DNA of 64,000 nt from positions 248,001 through 312,000 of the forward strand of contig NZ_FPAT01000003.1 in assembly GCF_900116555.1 (NCBI RefSeq), read 5' to 3'. Under the pieces are notes generated by a model. It made no database searches. It was not told where the DNA came from and saw only the letters and a program-made list of their open reading frames with translations. This stretch comes from Actinopolyspora lacussalsi subsp. righensis (GTDB taxonomy: Bacteria > Actinomycetota > Actinomycetes > Mycobacteriales > Pseudonocardiaceae). Below, one piece after another: positions 18,219 to 26,690 of this stretch (the first letter of the stretch is position 1; each line of letters opens with the position of its first letter). A program made the translations under genes and the position numbers.

Positions 18219-18260
18219 TGAAGGCAGTCCCGAAACAGGTGAAGGCAGCACCGAAACAGC
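18219..18260 (+). repeat. Two tandem 21-base repeats before the second TM gene
   Basis: GTGAAGGCAG(T/C)(C/A)CCGAAACAG occurs twice in succession, differing at two bases. It lies in the leader of the gene at 18281. If translation begins at an upstream TTG (18206) instead, it would encode VKAVPKQVKAAPKQ, a basic Lys/Pro repeat. Confidence 0.6.
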
Positions 18261-18280
18261 AGAGAGGAGCACCCGCGACG

Positions 18281-18763
18281 ATGGCGCTGGCACAGCTCAC
18301 CTTCCCGGCGATCGATCTGCTCGCACTAACCTTCCTGGCCGGTTTCGGTGTGGCCACCTTGGTGTTCGTGCCGCTGTTGCGGCGCGAACACCGTCGCGGC
18401 AACCGAGCCGCGACCAGATCCCGGCGACAGGCCCGAGTGGTGAGCGACGCACTTCAGGCGAGCACGACGCCGGCGAGCACACCGGCCTCCCCGCCATCGA
18501 CCGCACCGTCAACCGCACTTTCGACCGCCCCGGAGAATCGGCCTCGAAACGTGGACGAGGAGACCGATCCGGAGTCGACCCTGCCGGACAGCGAGGAGGC
18601 GGCGCGCTCCGGAACCACCGACGAGGCCGATCTCGGCACCGGGCGCTCGTCCACCGCCCGCCGGAGCGAGCGGATCGAACTGTGCGCCGCCAAACACCGG
18701 GTACGATTCGGGCAGGCGAAAGCTCGACTGCTGACGATCAGCGACGAACTCGAACTCCACTGA
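18281..18763 (+). CDS. Single-TM protein with acidic linker, partner of coiled-coil copy B
   Basis: About 160 residues from ATG 18281 (GAGGAG at 18264-18269). It has one membrane helix (residues ~8-30, FPAIDLLALTFLAGFGVATLVFVP), a basic flank (RREHRRGNRAATRSRRQ), a Ser/Thr/Pro-rich acidic linker and a short C-terminal helix (FGQAKARLLTISDELE). It has the same architecture and position relative to a coiled-coil gene as 16196-16825, so the gene pair is duplicated although the linker sequences have diverged. A TTG at 18206 would add 25 basic residues. Confidence 0.55.
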   Translation: MALAQLTFPAIDLLALTFLAGFGVATLVFVPLLRREHRRGNRAATRSRRQARVVSDALQASTTPASTPASPPSTAPSTALSTAPENRPRNVDEETDPESTLPDSEEAARSGTTDEADLGTGRSSTARRSERIELCAAKHRVRFGQAKARLLTISDELELH

Positions 18764-18836
18764 CCAAGGGCACCGCGGAACTGCTCCGAAGCCGTTCGCT
18801 ATCCTTACTCCAACGCTGACCGGCCGAGGAGTACGT

Positions 18837-19976
18837 TTGACCGCCCCTTCACCGGAACGGGAAACCGTGTACCTGGTCGGCACCACCGGCCACCCCAACT
18901 ACGGCGACGAGCACATCGCCGCCTGCTGGCTACGCCACCTGGCACACCAGGCACCCGACTCGGAGGTCTGGCTGGACTGCCCCAATCCCGGGCCGAGCGA
19001 GGTGTTGCTGGGAACGTTGCATCCGAACGTGCGGTTCACCGACACCCTGTGGCGGCTCTGCTGGCACGCCGACTCGCGGGAACCGTGGGAGGTGGCCTCG
19101 TTCGTGCGCCAGGCGATCCACGATCCCGGGAGAGCACCCCGCTGGGTCGCGGGCGTGGTCGCGGCCGTTCGGGCGGACGTGGTGCACGTCATCGGTGGTG
19201 GCTACATCAACGGGATCTGGCCGCACCACCTCGGGTTGCTCGCGGCGGCCGTGGCGATCGGAGAACGCTCCGGTGCGCGGCTGGCGATGACCGGGCAGGG
19301 CCTGACGCCGCTGCCCGGCGAGGCGAGGCAGCTGTTGAGTGCGTTGGCGAGGCGGTTCGACGTGGTGGACGTGCGGGACACGCCCTCGCTGGACGCGCTG
19401 GCCAACGTGCCGGAAGTCACCGCCACCGGCGACGACCTGTTCTTCGGGATCACGCCCCACATGTACCGGCAGGACGACTGCCCCGAGGTCATGGTCTGCG
19501 TACAGTCCGACCTGTTGAGCATGAGCCGGGCCGCGCTGGCCGGTTTCGTGCTCGAAACCCTGCGGCGCTGGAAAACCCCCTCCGAACGCATCGGGTTCGT
19601 GGAGGGGATGCCGCTGGTGGATCGCGAGATCTACACACTGCTGCGACACGAGCTGCCCGACGCCCGCTTCTACCCGTTCTCCGACATCATGGATTCGGGA
19701 CTGCCCGCCACCGCCGAACAGCGGTGGCTGTCCACCCGGTTCCACACGCACCTGGTCGCGGCGGCGACGGGAGCGGCCGGAACCGCGGTGGCGATCGATG
19801 CCGACTACTACACCAGCAAGCACGGTTCACTGATCGCCAGCGGCTCCGGTTGGTCGCTGAACACGGATCTGAGTACCTCGATAGCCACGGAACCGACCGG
19901 TGGGTTCGACCTCGGCACGCTGGATTCGCTTCGCTCGGCCAAGAAAGAGCTCGCCGCCAAGATCTACTTCCAGTAG
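18837..19976 (+). CDS. Polysaccharide pyruvyl transferase family protein
   Basis: 379 residues from a TTG at 18837, supported by GAGGAG six bases upstream. The opening VYLVGTTGHPNYGDEHIA matches the GNxGDEA-type first loop of the pyruvyltransferase family (PF04230). VVHVIGGGYINGIWP is the central GGG loop, and FHTHLVAAATGAAG resembles the R-x-H-x4-A segment near the C-terminus. These GT-B-like enzymes transfer pyruvate from PEP to sugars of envelope polymers, though many members are uncharacterised. It sits 73 bases after the coiled-coil/TM cluster, in the same direction, which may link that cluster to envelope synthesis. Confidence 0.8.
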   Translation: MTAPSPERETVYLVGTTGHPNYGDEHIAACWLRHLAHQAPDSEVWLDCPNPGPSEVLLGTLHPNVRFTDTLWRLCWHADSREPWEVASFVRQAIHDPGRAPRWVAGVVAAVRADVVHVIGGGYINGIWPHHLGLLAAAVAIGERSGARLAMTGQGLTPLPGEARQLLSALARRFDVVDVRDTPSLDALANVPEVTATGDDLFFGITPHMYRQDDCPEVMVCVQSDLLSMSRAALAGFVLETLRRWKTPSERIGFVEGMPLVDREIYTLLRHELPDARFYPFSDIMDSGLPATAEQRWLSTRFHTHLVAAATGAAGTAVAIDADYYTSKHGSLIASGSGWSLNTDLSTSIATEPTGGFDLGTLDSLRSAKKELAAKIYFQ

Positions 19977-20011
19977 AGCCCTGACGGCTCGGTCCCCGCA
20001 GCTACTCACTC

Positions 20012-20124
20012 GGCGGAACCTCTGGCACGGCTCTCGTTCCGGGGAGGCCCGACATCGGGTAGCGACCTGCACAACGTCGGGCCTTCCTCGCGAGAACCGC
20101 ACCGGAGAGCCCGCGGCGGTGCCG
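20012..20124 (+). repeat. R1 nested inverted repeat, copy 1 (downstream of the pyruvyltransferase gene)
   Basis: Begins 35 bases after the stop at 19976. Left edge GGCGGAACCTC, then GGCTCTCG, core CCCGACATCGGGTAGCGACC...ACAACGTCGGG (20048-20081), then CCTCGCGAGA.CCGCAC and CCGCGGCGGTGCC. The inner stem is CCCGAC/GTCGGG. The same element, in the same orientation relative to the upstream gene, recurs at 28300-28411 and 37198-37301. Confidence 0.8.
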
Positions 20125-20197
20125 ACTGCCGGGGTGGTCGGAGTGCGGCCCGCGGGAGTGGTGGGAGTGCGGCTACTCGTCGGTGCTGGCGGCGCGG

Positions 20198-20215
20198 CGA
20201 TTTCGCGAGAAATCG
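20198..20215. repeat. R2 palindromic repeat, copy 1
   Basis: CGATTTC-GCGA-GAAATCG, a perfect 7-base stem, followed by ACGC. An identical 18-mer is at 61032-61049 and a partial copy (CCCGCGAAATCGACGCC) at about 48899-48914. Here it is in the convergent gap between the pyruvyltransferase-like gene and tenA. Confidence 0.65.
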
Positions 20216-20288
20216 ACGCCGCACCGAAGAACCCCACCGAGCAACGGCTTGAACGGGAACCCGACCCCACCGGCTCCGGGTGAGCGCG

Positions 20289-21014
20289 TCAGTCGTGCGG
20301 CTCGGGCAGCCATGCCGCGGTGGGCCAGCTCTCGGTCTCCCACGCGCTGTTCCAGAACAGCCATTCGTACTCGCTGCACCGCACGAAGGCGGTGAGCATG
20401 CGTCGCCGCGTGTGCTCGTCGGTTCCCGCGGCGAGCCTGTCGGTGAGTTCCCTGGCGCCGAGTACCGCGTTGGCGAACTCCTCGTCGGCATAGGTGGCGA
20501 TCCACCGGCCATAGGGGTGCCCGGCCGTCGTCCCGGTGCTCTCCAGAATCGTGCTGCCCACGTGCTGGTACACCCAGAAACAGGGCAGCAGCGCGGCGAC
20601 CAGCACCGGATAGGGCTCGCTCAGCGCGGTGGCACGCAGGTAGGAGGTGTAGGCCAGGCACGTCGGCGAGGTCTGGATACCCGCCATCTCGTCCTCGGTG
20701 AGACCGAGCTGTTCGATGTAACCGGCGTGCAGCTTGCGCTCCTCGGCCAGCGCTCCGTGTGCGCTGCCCGCCAGAAAAGCCGCGTCTGCGGGCTCGTCGG
20801 CCCTGCTCGCGGCGGCGGCCAGTGCCTGCGCGAAGCCGAACAGGTAGCGCGAGTCCTGCACGATGTAGAACGCGAACCGGTCCCGTGGCAGGCTGCCGTC
20901 GGCCAGTGCCGTGTTGAACGGGTGGTGCACGATCGCACGTTGCAGTTCGGCGGTGTAGGCCCAGGCTTCGGCGCAGAAACCGCCTGGGACGGGATCGGGA
21001 AGGCGGTAGCTCAT
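20289..21014 (-). CDS. tenA: TenA-family aminopyrimidine aminohydrolase (thiaminase II)
   Basis: 241 residues from ATG 21014 with GAGGA upstream. It salvages thiamin breakdown products by hydrolysing aminopyrimidines to hydroxymethylpyrimidine. Motifs: FNTALADGSLPRDRFAFYIVQD near residue 35, the active-site Cys in ALLPCFWVYQHVG near 140, YADEEFANAV near 177, and a C-terminal FVRCSEYEWLFWNSAW. It follows thiD by 46 bases in the same direction, so both are likely under the TPP riboswitch. An ORF extension to 21161 overlaps thiD and lacks an SD. Confidence 0.93.
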   Translation of the reverse strand: MSYRLPDPVPGGFCAEAWAYTAELQRAIVHHPFNTALADGSLPRDRFAFYIVQDSRYLFGFAQALAAAASRADEPADAAFLAGSAHGALAEERKLHAGYIEQLGLTEDEMAGIQTSPTCLAYTSYLRATALSEPYPVLVAALLPCFWVYQHVGSTILESTGTTAGHPYGRWIATYADEEFANAVLGARELTDRLAAGTDEHTRRRMLTAFVRCSEYEWLFWNSAWETESWPTAAWLPEPHD

Positions 21015-21060
21015 GTCTTTCCTCAGCTTCGGCGGCTCGACGTGGCGCGGACGGAGTTGT

Positions 21061-21882
21061 TCAGCTGCGTGGCGTGCTCTCAGCCGGCCACCAGCGGTAG
21101 AAGTGGTGCACCGGGCCGTGTCCCTGTCCGACGTCGAGCAGGTCGGCCGCGCGCAGCGCACCGGTGAGGTAGTCCTTGGCCTCGCGCACGGCGGTGGACC
21201 AGTCTCGTCCCAGGGCGCGCAGTGCCGCCGTGGCGGCCGACAGGGTGCATCCCGTGCCGTGGTCGTTCTTCGTCAGCACGCGCTCGTGCGACAACAGTTC
21301 GACACCGCTCGCGGTGCGCAGCACGTCCACGCTGGATTCACCGCCCAGGTGACCACCCTTCAGCAGCACCCGCTCGACTCCCAGCCCGGCCAGCCGATCG
21401 GCCTGGGCGGACATCCCCTCGGTACCGGTCGTCTCCGACACACCGAGCAGGTCCGCCGCTTCGGGCAGGTTGGGTGTGATCAGGTCAACGTGGGGCAGTA
21501 ACTCGTCCCGCAACGCACGGACGGCGTCGGCGGCGAGCAACCGGTCGCCGCTCTTGGCGACCATCACCGGGTCCAGCACGACCTCGCGTGCCGAGTACTC
21601 GGACAACACCCCGGCCACGGTTCGGATGATGTCCGTGTCCGAGAGCATCCCGATCTTGACCGCGTCGACCCGCACGTCGTCGAACAGGGTCCGTAGCTGA
21701 TCGGCCACGAAGTCCGCGGGGATCTCCCGGACCGAGGAGACTCCCGTGGTGGTCTGGGCCACGAGCGCCGTGGTAACCGCCATACCGTAGGTGCCGTGGG
21801 CGGAGAAAGCCTTCAGATCGGCCTGGATGCCCGCTCCCCCGCTGGGATCGGTACCGGCGATCGTGAGCACGTTCGGAATCAC
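21061..21882 (-). CDS. thiD: Hydroxymethylpyrimidine/phosphomethylpyrimidine kinase
   Basis: 273 residues from a GTG at 21882 (GAGAGGGG upstream). It phosphorylates HMP and HMP-P for thiamin synthesis. It has the ribokinase-fold ThiD signature: VLTIAGTDPSGGAGIQADLK at the N-terminus, LDPVMVAKSGDRLL near 115, LITPNLPEAADLLG near 145, and the anion-hole loop NDHGTGCTLSAA near 222. Its leader carries a TPP riboswitch and tenA follows, giving a two-gene salvage unit that is shut off when TPP is abundant. Confidence 0.96.
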   Translation of the reverse strand: MIPNVLTIAGTDPSGGAGIQADLKAFSAHGTYGMAVTTALVAQTTTGVSSVREIPADFVADQLRTLFDDVRVDAVKIGMLSDTDIIRTVAGVLSEYSAREVVLDPVMVAKSGDRLLAADAVRALRDELLPHVDLITPNLPEAADLLGVSETTGTEGMSAQADRLAGLGVERVLLKGGHLGGESSVDVLRTASGVELLSHERVLTKNDHGTGCTLSAATAALRALGRDWSTAVREAKDYLTGALRAADLLDVGQGHGPVHHFYRWWPAESTPRS

Positions 21883-22028
21883 TGCTGCCCCTCTCACGGC
21901 TGGACGAGCACGGGGGCACGGCGACGACGTACGTGGTTCGTCCGGAACGGCCGCACACCGCTCCGGGAACAGCTGGAACCGCCCGGCAACCGGGCGTGAC
22001 GGCACACGTACGAGCCGACAACACCGCG

Positions 22029-22112
22029 ACGTCCCTCCGCTAGTGCGAACTAGTTCAGGTTCGACGGGTCTCTCTCAGCCCGGCCGAACGGCCGGGCACC
22101 CCGCGTCACTGG
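22029..22112 (-). ncRNA. TPP riboswitch (THI element) upstream of thiD
   Basis: On the minus strand: GACGCGGGGTGCCC, a P3-like arm (GGCCGTTCGGCC), GGGCTGAGAGAGACCC, GAACCTGA, GTTC..., and GCGGAGGGACGT. These are the conserved blocks of the TPP aptamer in the right order. It ends about 146 bases before the thiD start codon, leaving room for an expression platform. Expected to lower thiD/tenA expression when TPP binds. Confidence 0.95.
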
Positions 22113-22206
22113 CCGGAGGCGGGTCGTTCGTTCCCACTCCGGCGAACCTCAAGATAGCAGCGGCGGTCAACGCCGAACCGAACAACGCCGCACCCGTTCG
22201 ACTCCG

Positions 22207-22449
22207 CTACTCGATCAGGCCGACCGGAAACCCCGGCAGCAGCGCTTCACCCTGCCGCACCTGCTGGTGCAGCGTTCCGGTGGCCAGGGAGTGCACCCGG
22301 TCCTTCCTGCCTTCGGCACGTACCTCCGCCAACGGCTGCCCGGCCCTCACTCGACTGCCGTCCGCAGCCAACCACCGGACGAGCACGCCCCTGGCGGTTT
22401 CCGGTATACGACCGCCCGGCTGTTCGGCGCAGTACAGCAACTCCGTCAT
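22207..22449 (-). CDS. Small single-domain biotinyl/lipoyl-like protein, modification lysine displaced
   Basis: 80 residues from ATG 22449 with a good SD (GGAGG, 7 bases). The whole protein resembles a swinging-arm domain: GVLVRWLAADGSRVRAGQPL (residues ~22-41), then a strand LAEVRAEGRKD, then ATGTLHQQVRQGEALLPG. In true lipoyl domains a lysine follows the E-(T/S)-D turn. Here the nearest Lys is two positions later (EGRKDRV), so normal lipoylation or biotinylation is doubtful. No acyltransferase or dehydrogenase gene is adjacent. It may be a degenerate lipoyl-domain protein; function unknown. Confidence 0.7.
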   Translation of the reverse strand: MTELLYCAEQPGGRIPETARGVLVRWLAADGSRVRAGQPLAEVRAEGRKDRVHSLATGTLHQQVRQGEALLPGFPVGLIE

Positions 22450-22768
22450 CCACTGCCTCCGACTCGGCCAACGCGCGGTGTGTTCCCCGATCGGTCGCTG
22501 CCCGACCGGCCCGCGGGTATCTTCGAAAGGTGCAGCCTCCAAAACGCGCGGTCCCGGACGCAACACCGTGCGGACTCGTGTCGCGGAACGCGGACGGCGG
22601 CGGGAACGATAACCGCGTGGGCCGGATCGGGACACCACCGAAAAAACCGAACGGGCCCCACATCGTGGAACGACATCCGGCGAGTTATGTCACACCGAGG
22701 GCCGCGGCTCCCGCACAGCCACTCCGGGATCGTGAGGCCACGGACGACGGCGGACTAGAGTTGGGGCA
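22450..22768. other. Divergent intergenic region
   Basis: No gene is supported in these 319 bases. They should contain the promoters of the small lipoyl-like gene (minus) and the hypothetical gene at 22769 (plus). No clear -35/-10 pair or strong inverted repeat was found. Confidence 0.35.
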
Positions 22769-23509
22769 ATGAACAGCACTACCGAAGTACTCAGCAGCAC
22801 GCGCGCCCGGCAGAACCCGGGGCAGGACCCGGCCGCGGTCTGGGAACCGCTGGCGGGGCTCGCCGAAGCGGCCGCGGCGACCGCGAGTGGCTCCACCACG
22901 GTCGCGATCAACCGCGGTTTCGACCGCAAGGCGCGGGAGCGTGCCCGAGCGCTGCGGCAGCTGCTCGACGAGCGCGGGGTGCGGGCCACCGAGATCACCC
23001 CGGCACCGGACAGCGAGGAACTGCTCGCCGACAGCAGTGTCGACTCGGTGATCAACCTGGTGGGCACGGGGTCCTGGCAGCCCTACCGACTCGCCGCCAA
23101 GGAACGTGCGGCACTGCTGGCACCGCGTCCGGAGGAAGGCGAGCCGGGCGAGAGCCTGCGGCGCGACGTGATCGCGATGAACCGGCAGGACTCCCGCAGG
23201 GACGCCGCACTGAGCAGGGTCGTGGTGCTTCCGGAGAACGCGACGGAAGGCAGCCTCACGCTCAACCGTGGCGGTGAGCCGCTGTCCATCCCCGGTGGGC
23301 AGGTCGCGATCACGCTGCACGAGGGGCAGCTGGACGTCCGCATCGAGGGACCGGACTACTCCGAGCAGCACTTCACCGCGGACCGGTTGAGCCTGGAGAC
23401 GCACGGTGGTCCGCACCGCTTGATCCGCGACGAGATGCCGATCGCGGAGTTCGAGGGCTCGCTGGATTTCGTCTGCGAGCGGGAAGGTCTGGTCGTTCGC
23501 TCGGTCTGA
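22769..23509 (+). CDS. Conserved-looking cytosolic protein of unknown function
   Basis: 246 residues, no signal peptide or membrane segment, with good actinobacterial codon bias. Residues ~43-75 (TTVAINRGFDRKARERARALRQLLDERG) resemble the first strand-helix unit of a nucleotide- or lipid-kinase-like fold. The C-terminal half (LTLNRGGEPLSIPGGQVAIT, EQHFTADRLSLET) looks like a beta-rich domain, loosely reminiscent of diacylglycerol-kinase C-terminal domains, but the catalytic GGDGT motif is absent. I do not recognise the family. It may be a divergent or inactive relative. Confidence 0.6.
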   Translation: MNSTTEVLSSTRARQNPGQDPAAVWEPLAGLAEAAAATASGSTTVAINRGFDRKARERARALRQLLDERGVRATEITPAPDSEELLADSSVDSVINLVGTGSWQPYRLAAKERAALLAPRPEEGEPGESLRRDVIAMNRQDSRRDAALSRVVVLPENATEGSLTLNRGGEPLSIPGGQVAITLHEGQLDVRIEGPDYSEQHFTADRLSLETHGGPHRLIRDEMPIAEFEGSLDFVCEREGLVVRSV

Positions 23510-23617
23510 CCACCGCCCGTTCCCCCCGGCGTCTCCGGGACCTGCCGGAGCGCGCCGAGGAACCGGTTCTCGTGCCACGAGCCGCCTGTTCCGGTCGTGG
23601 CGAGTTGTCCGAAGCTC

Positions 23618-24022
23618 TCAACGTCCCCGTCCGCTGGCGAGCCGAACACCGAGTGTGGCCACCCCGGCGACGGCGAGCGCCGGAACCGCCAGCGCCAGTG
23701 GCGCGAGTGTCCCGGGCGCGAGGGCGTTGTGGAGACTCCAGAGCGCGATGCACATCGCCGCACATGCCGCCAGGAACGCGGTGACCGTCAACAACCGACG
23801 ACGGCGCGGGAGTTCACGAAGTCTCGCGCGGGCGTGGGAGGGAAGTCGGCCCACGGTCACCGCGATCGGCAGCACGGCCGCCGCCAGGATCAGCAGTCCG
23901 AGGACCGAATCGGCTCGCCTCGGCGAGTCGCCGAGTCCGACCAGCAGGCCCAGTGTTCCGACGGCCAGGATCAGCAGGGCCCGGTCGAGCACTCGCCACA
24001 GCCGCGTGTCGTAACCGCTCAC
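23618..24022 (-). CDS. Small multi-pass membrane protein of unknown function
   Basis: About 134 residues from a GTG at 24022 (the open frame extends to 24103, so the start is uncertain). Four hydrophobic helices (about residues 12-30, 40-58, 75-92 and 98-118) with basic loops (RARLRELPRRRRLL). No recognised family. It is divergent from the acyl-CoA synthetase gene, with about 118 bases between start codons. Confidence 0.55.
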   Translation of the reverse strand: MSGYDTRLWRVLDRALLILAVGTLGLLVGLGDSPRRADSVLGLLILAAAVLPIAVTVGRLPSHARARLRELPRRRRLLTVTAFLAACAAMCIALWSLHNALAPGTLAPLALAVPALAVAGVATLGVRLASGRGR

Positions 24023-24106
24023 CCCGGTGAGTGTGCCAGTCGATCCGAAGATCTGGACATTCCTGACGCTTCTCCCCTTCCTTGCTGACGCCACACAAGG
24101 CATTAT

Positions 24107-24120
24107 CTACTCACGAGTAG
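24107..24120. promoter_or_regulatory. CTACTC-AC-GAGTAG palindrome in the acyl-CoA synthetase promoter
   Basis: A perfect 6-base inverted repeat with 2-base spacer, 21 bases upstream of the GTG at 24141. It overlaps a plausible -10 (TATCTA at 24105-24110), with TTGCTG at 24082-24087 as -35. The size and symmetry suit a TetR-family operator, the usual type of regulator for fatty-acid-degradation genes in actinomycetes. Confidence 0.5.
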
Positions 24121-24140
24121 CTAGAGTTGTGAGGTGTCGC

Positions 24141-25853
24141 GTGACGAGTGAACGGACCCCTGAGAGCCGGTCTCGGAGCCCGTTGCCAGGGGCAGCCGGT
24201 GAACGCCGAACCGAGCGAGCCGAGCAGGGCGCGGTATCCCGATGGTTCGCACGACGGGCGCCGGTACTGCTCGACGCCCTTACCCTGATCAGGCAGGGTG
24301 TCGTCCGCCCGATGCGTCCGGACAGGCTGCTGCGGATCGCGATGGCCTACCGACGTTGGGGGATCGCGATTCCGCTCGGATACGCGGTGGGCGCGATACG
24401 CCACCCCGACCGGCCCGCCGTGATCGACGAGCGCGGCGCGCTGAGCTTCGCCGAAGTGGAGCAGCGCACCACCCGACTGGCGAACGGGCTGCGCGAGTAC
24501 GGGGTGGAATCCGGCTCCAGGGTGGCGATCCTGTGCCGGAACCATCACGGCTTCGTCGAGGGCCTGCTGGCGGCGAGCAAACTGGGTGCCGATTCCGTGC
24601 TGCTCAACACCGGCATGAGCTCCGAGCAGATGTCGGCCGTACTGGCCGAGCAGAGCGTGGCCGTGGTGATCTCCGACTCCGAGTTCACCGAAGGGCTGCG
24701 ACTACCGGACGGCGTGGAACTGCTCGTGAGCTGGACGGAGAGCACGACGAGCGACACCACGCTGGAACAGCTGATCGGACGCTCCCCCGCGACTCCGCTG
24801 CCCAAGCGCCCCAGGCACGGCCGGATGATCGTGCTGACTTCCGGAACCACCGGCACACCCAAGGGGGCGCGACGTCCCGATCCGCCGAACCTCAGCCCGG
24901 CGACGACGATCATGTCCAGGGTGCCGCTGCGCAGCGGTGAACGAATGCTGGTCTGCGCCCCGATGTTCCACACCTGGGGGCTGGCCGCGTTCCAGCTGGG
25001 AACGGTGCTCGGAGCCACCCTGGTGCTGCGCAGGGGATTCGATCCGCAGCAAACTCTCGCCGCGCTGCAGCGGCATCGCTGCGGCGCGATGTTCGCGGTG
25101 CCGGTGATGCTGCAACGAATCCTGGAACTGCCCGAGCGACAGCGGCGCAACTACGACCACCGCCAGCTGCGGATCGTCGCCTGCAGTGGTTCGGCACTGT
25201 CCGGCACACTCGCCACCGAGTTCCAACGGGCCTTCGGACCGGTGCTGTACAACTTCTACGGCTCCACCGAGGCGTCCTGGGTGAGCATCGCGAATCCGCG
25301 GGACCTGCGCACCGCCCCCGGCACGGCGGGCAAACCGCCCCGCGGCACGACGCTGCGGATCCTGGACGAGTCCGGATCCCCGGTGGCGGCCGGCGAGACC
25401 GGTGGTGTCCACGTCGGCAACGACATGCTGTTCGAGGGATACACCAACGGCAAGGAGGTCCGGCGAACGAACGGGTTGATGCCCACCGGCGATCTCGGCT
25501 ACCTCGATCAGGAGGGTCGACTGTTCATCGTCGGGCGAACCGACGACATGATCGTCTCGGGCGGGGAGAACGTCTACCCCAAGGAGACCGAGGACGTCAT
25601 CGCCTCCTTCGAGGAAGTCCGCGAGGTCGCGGTCACCGGAGTCGAGGACCCGAAGCACGGGCAGCGGTTGGCTGCCTTCGTGGTGCCGCACGAAGGCCAC
25701 GAGTTGGACGAGGACACCGTTCGTGAGCGGGTGAAGGAGAAGCTTTCCACGTTCGCCCGCCCTCGTGACGTGGTGTTCCTGGACGAACTCCCCCGCAACG
25801 CCACCGGCAAGGTGGTCCCGAACCGGCTGCCCTTCCGGGACACGTCCGGGTAG
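24141..25853 (+). CDS. AMP-dependent acyl-CoA synthetase (FadD-like)
   Basis: 570 residues from a GTG at 24141 (GAGGTG upstream); the open frame begins at 24027 but lacks an SD there. ANL-superfamily motifs: A3 MIVLTSGTTGTPKGARRP (P-loop, ~residue 230), A5 YNFYGSTEASW (~375), A7 PTGDLGYLD (~450), A8 IVGRTDDMIVSGGENVYPKE (~462) and A10 lysine in PRNATGKVVPNRL (~556). It activates a fatty or aromatic acid as acyl-AMP, then acyl-CoA. The substrate cannot be told. Some ~60 extra N-terminal residues are basic and probably disordered. Confidence 0.92.
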   Translation: MTSERTPESRSRSPLPGAAGERRTERAEQGAVSRWFARRAPVLLDALTLIRQGVVRPMRPDRLLRIAMAYRRWGIAIPLGYAVGAIRHPDRPAVIDERGALSFAEVEQRTTRLANGLREYGVESGSRVAILCRNHHGFVEGLLAASKLGADSVLLNTGMSSEQMSAVLAEQSVAVVISDSEFTEGLRLPDGVELLVSWTESTTSDTTLEQLIGRSPATPLPKRPRHGRMIVLTSGTTGTPKGARRPDPPNLSPATTIMSRVPLRSGERMLVCAPMFHTWGLAAFQLGTVLGATLVLRRGFDPQQTLAALQRHRCGAMFAVPVMLQRILELPERQRRNYDHRQLRIVACSGSALSGTLATEFQRAFGPVLYNFYGSTEASWVSIANPRDLRTAPGTAGKPPRGTTLRILDESGSPVAAGETGGVHVGNDMLFEGYTNGKEVRRTNGLMPTGDLGYLDQEGRLFIVGRTDDMIVSGGENVYPKETEDVIASFEEVREVAVTGVEDPKHGQRLAAFVVPHEGHELDEDTVRERVKEKLSTFARPRDVVFLDELPRNATGKVVPNRLPFRDTSG

Positions 25854-25918
25854 AGCTCCGTCGACCCCGCGCAGCCGGGAACTCCGGGGTGGTGAGACCG
25901 CTCGTGCGGCGATCGCTC

Positions 25919-25965
25919 CGGGAGGTCCGACGTCAGTGGTCCACCACGCCACGTCGGGCCTCCCG
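25919..25965. terminator. Hairpin terminator after the acyl-CoA synthetase gene
   Basis: A 15-base arm (25919-25933) pairs with 25951-25965 with one G:T, and the loop contains a further GTGG/CCAC pairing. It lies 66 bases after the stop and before orn. Its core CCGACGT...ACGTCGGGCC resembles the inner stem of repeat R1, so this may be a diverged relative. Confidence 0.75.
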
Positions 25966-26042
25966 CGCCGCGGGAAGCCGTGGCGGTGACGACGCACCAG
26001 CGGTTTCGCGTGCACCCACCGTGGCGCGTTAGGCTGACCCCG

Positions 26043-26690
26043 GTGAACGATCGTCTAGTGTGGATCGACTGTGAAATGACCGGGCTGGAGCTCGGCAAGG
26101 ACGCGTTGATCGAGATCGCCGCCCTGGTCACCGATGCCGACCTCAACATCCTCGGCGAAGGCGTGGACATCGTGATCCACGCCGACGAGGAGACGCTGCG
26201 AACCATGCCGGAGGTCGTGCGGGAGATGCACGACCACTCCGGGCTGACCGAGGAGGTACGCCGCTCCACGGTCACGCTCGCCCAGGCCGAGCAGCGGGTG
26301 CTGGAGTACCTGCGGGAGCACGTGCCGAACGGGCGGTCCGCACCGCTCGCGGGGAACTCGATCGCCACCGACCGCGGTTTCATCGCCAGGGACATGCCGG
26401 AACTCGACCAGTACCTGCACTACCGCATGGTGGACGTCTCCTCCGTCAAGGAGCTGTGCCGCCGGTGGTACCCGCGTATCTACTACGCCCAGCCGGAGAA
26501 AGGGCTGGCGCACCGGGCACTGGCGGACGTGCGGGAGTCGATCCGGGAGCTGGCCTACTACCGGCGCACAGCGTTCGTCCCGCATCCGGGTCCTTCCAGC
26601 GAACAGGCACAGGAGATAGCTGACGAGCTGCTCGCCGAGGAGCAGGTCGGCGGTACGGAACGGGCGAAGCGGCGTCTCGAAGAGGAATGA
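26043..26690 (+). CDS. orn: Oligoribonuclease
   Basis: 215 residues from a GTG at 26043. It is a 3'-5' exoribonuclease that degrades 2-5-nt RNAs and pGpG. DEDDh motifs: Exo[15 protein letters not shown] (D/E pair near residue 9), Exo[18 protein letters not shown] (~103), and Exo[21 protein letters not shown] with the catalytic His and Asp (~160). Length is slightly longer than E. coli Orn because of a Glu-rich C-terminal tail. It stands as a single gene before tRNA-His. Confidence 0.96.
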   Translation: MNDRLVWIDCEMTGLELGKDALIEIAALVTDADLNILGEGVDIVIHADEETLRTMPEVVREMHDHSGLTEEVRRSTVTLAQAEQRVLEYLREHVPNGRSAPLAGNSIATDRGFIARDMPELDQYLHYRMVDVSSVKELCRRWYPRIYYAQPEKGLAHRALADVRESIRELAYYRRTAFVPHPGPSSEQAQEIADELLAEEQVGGTERAKRRLEEE

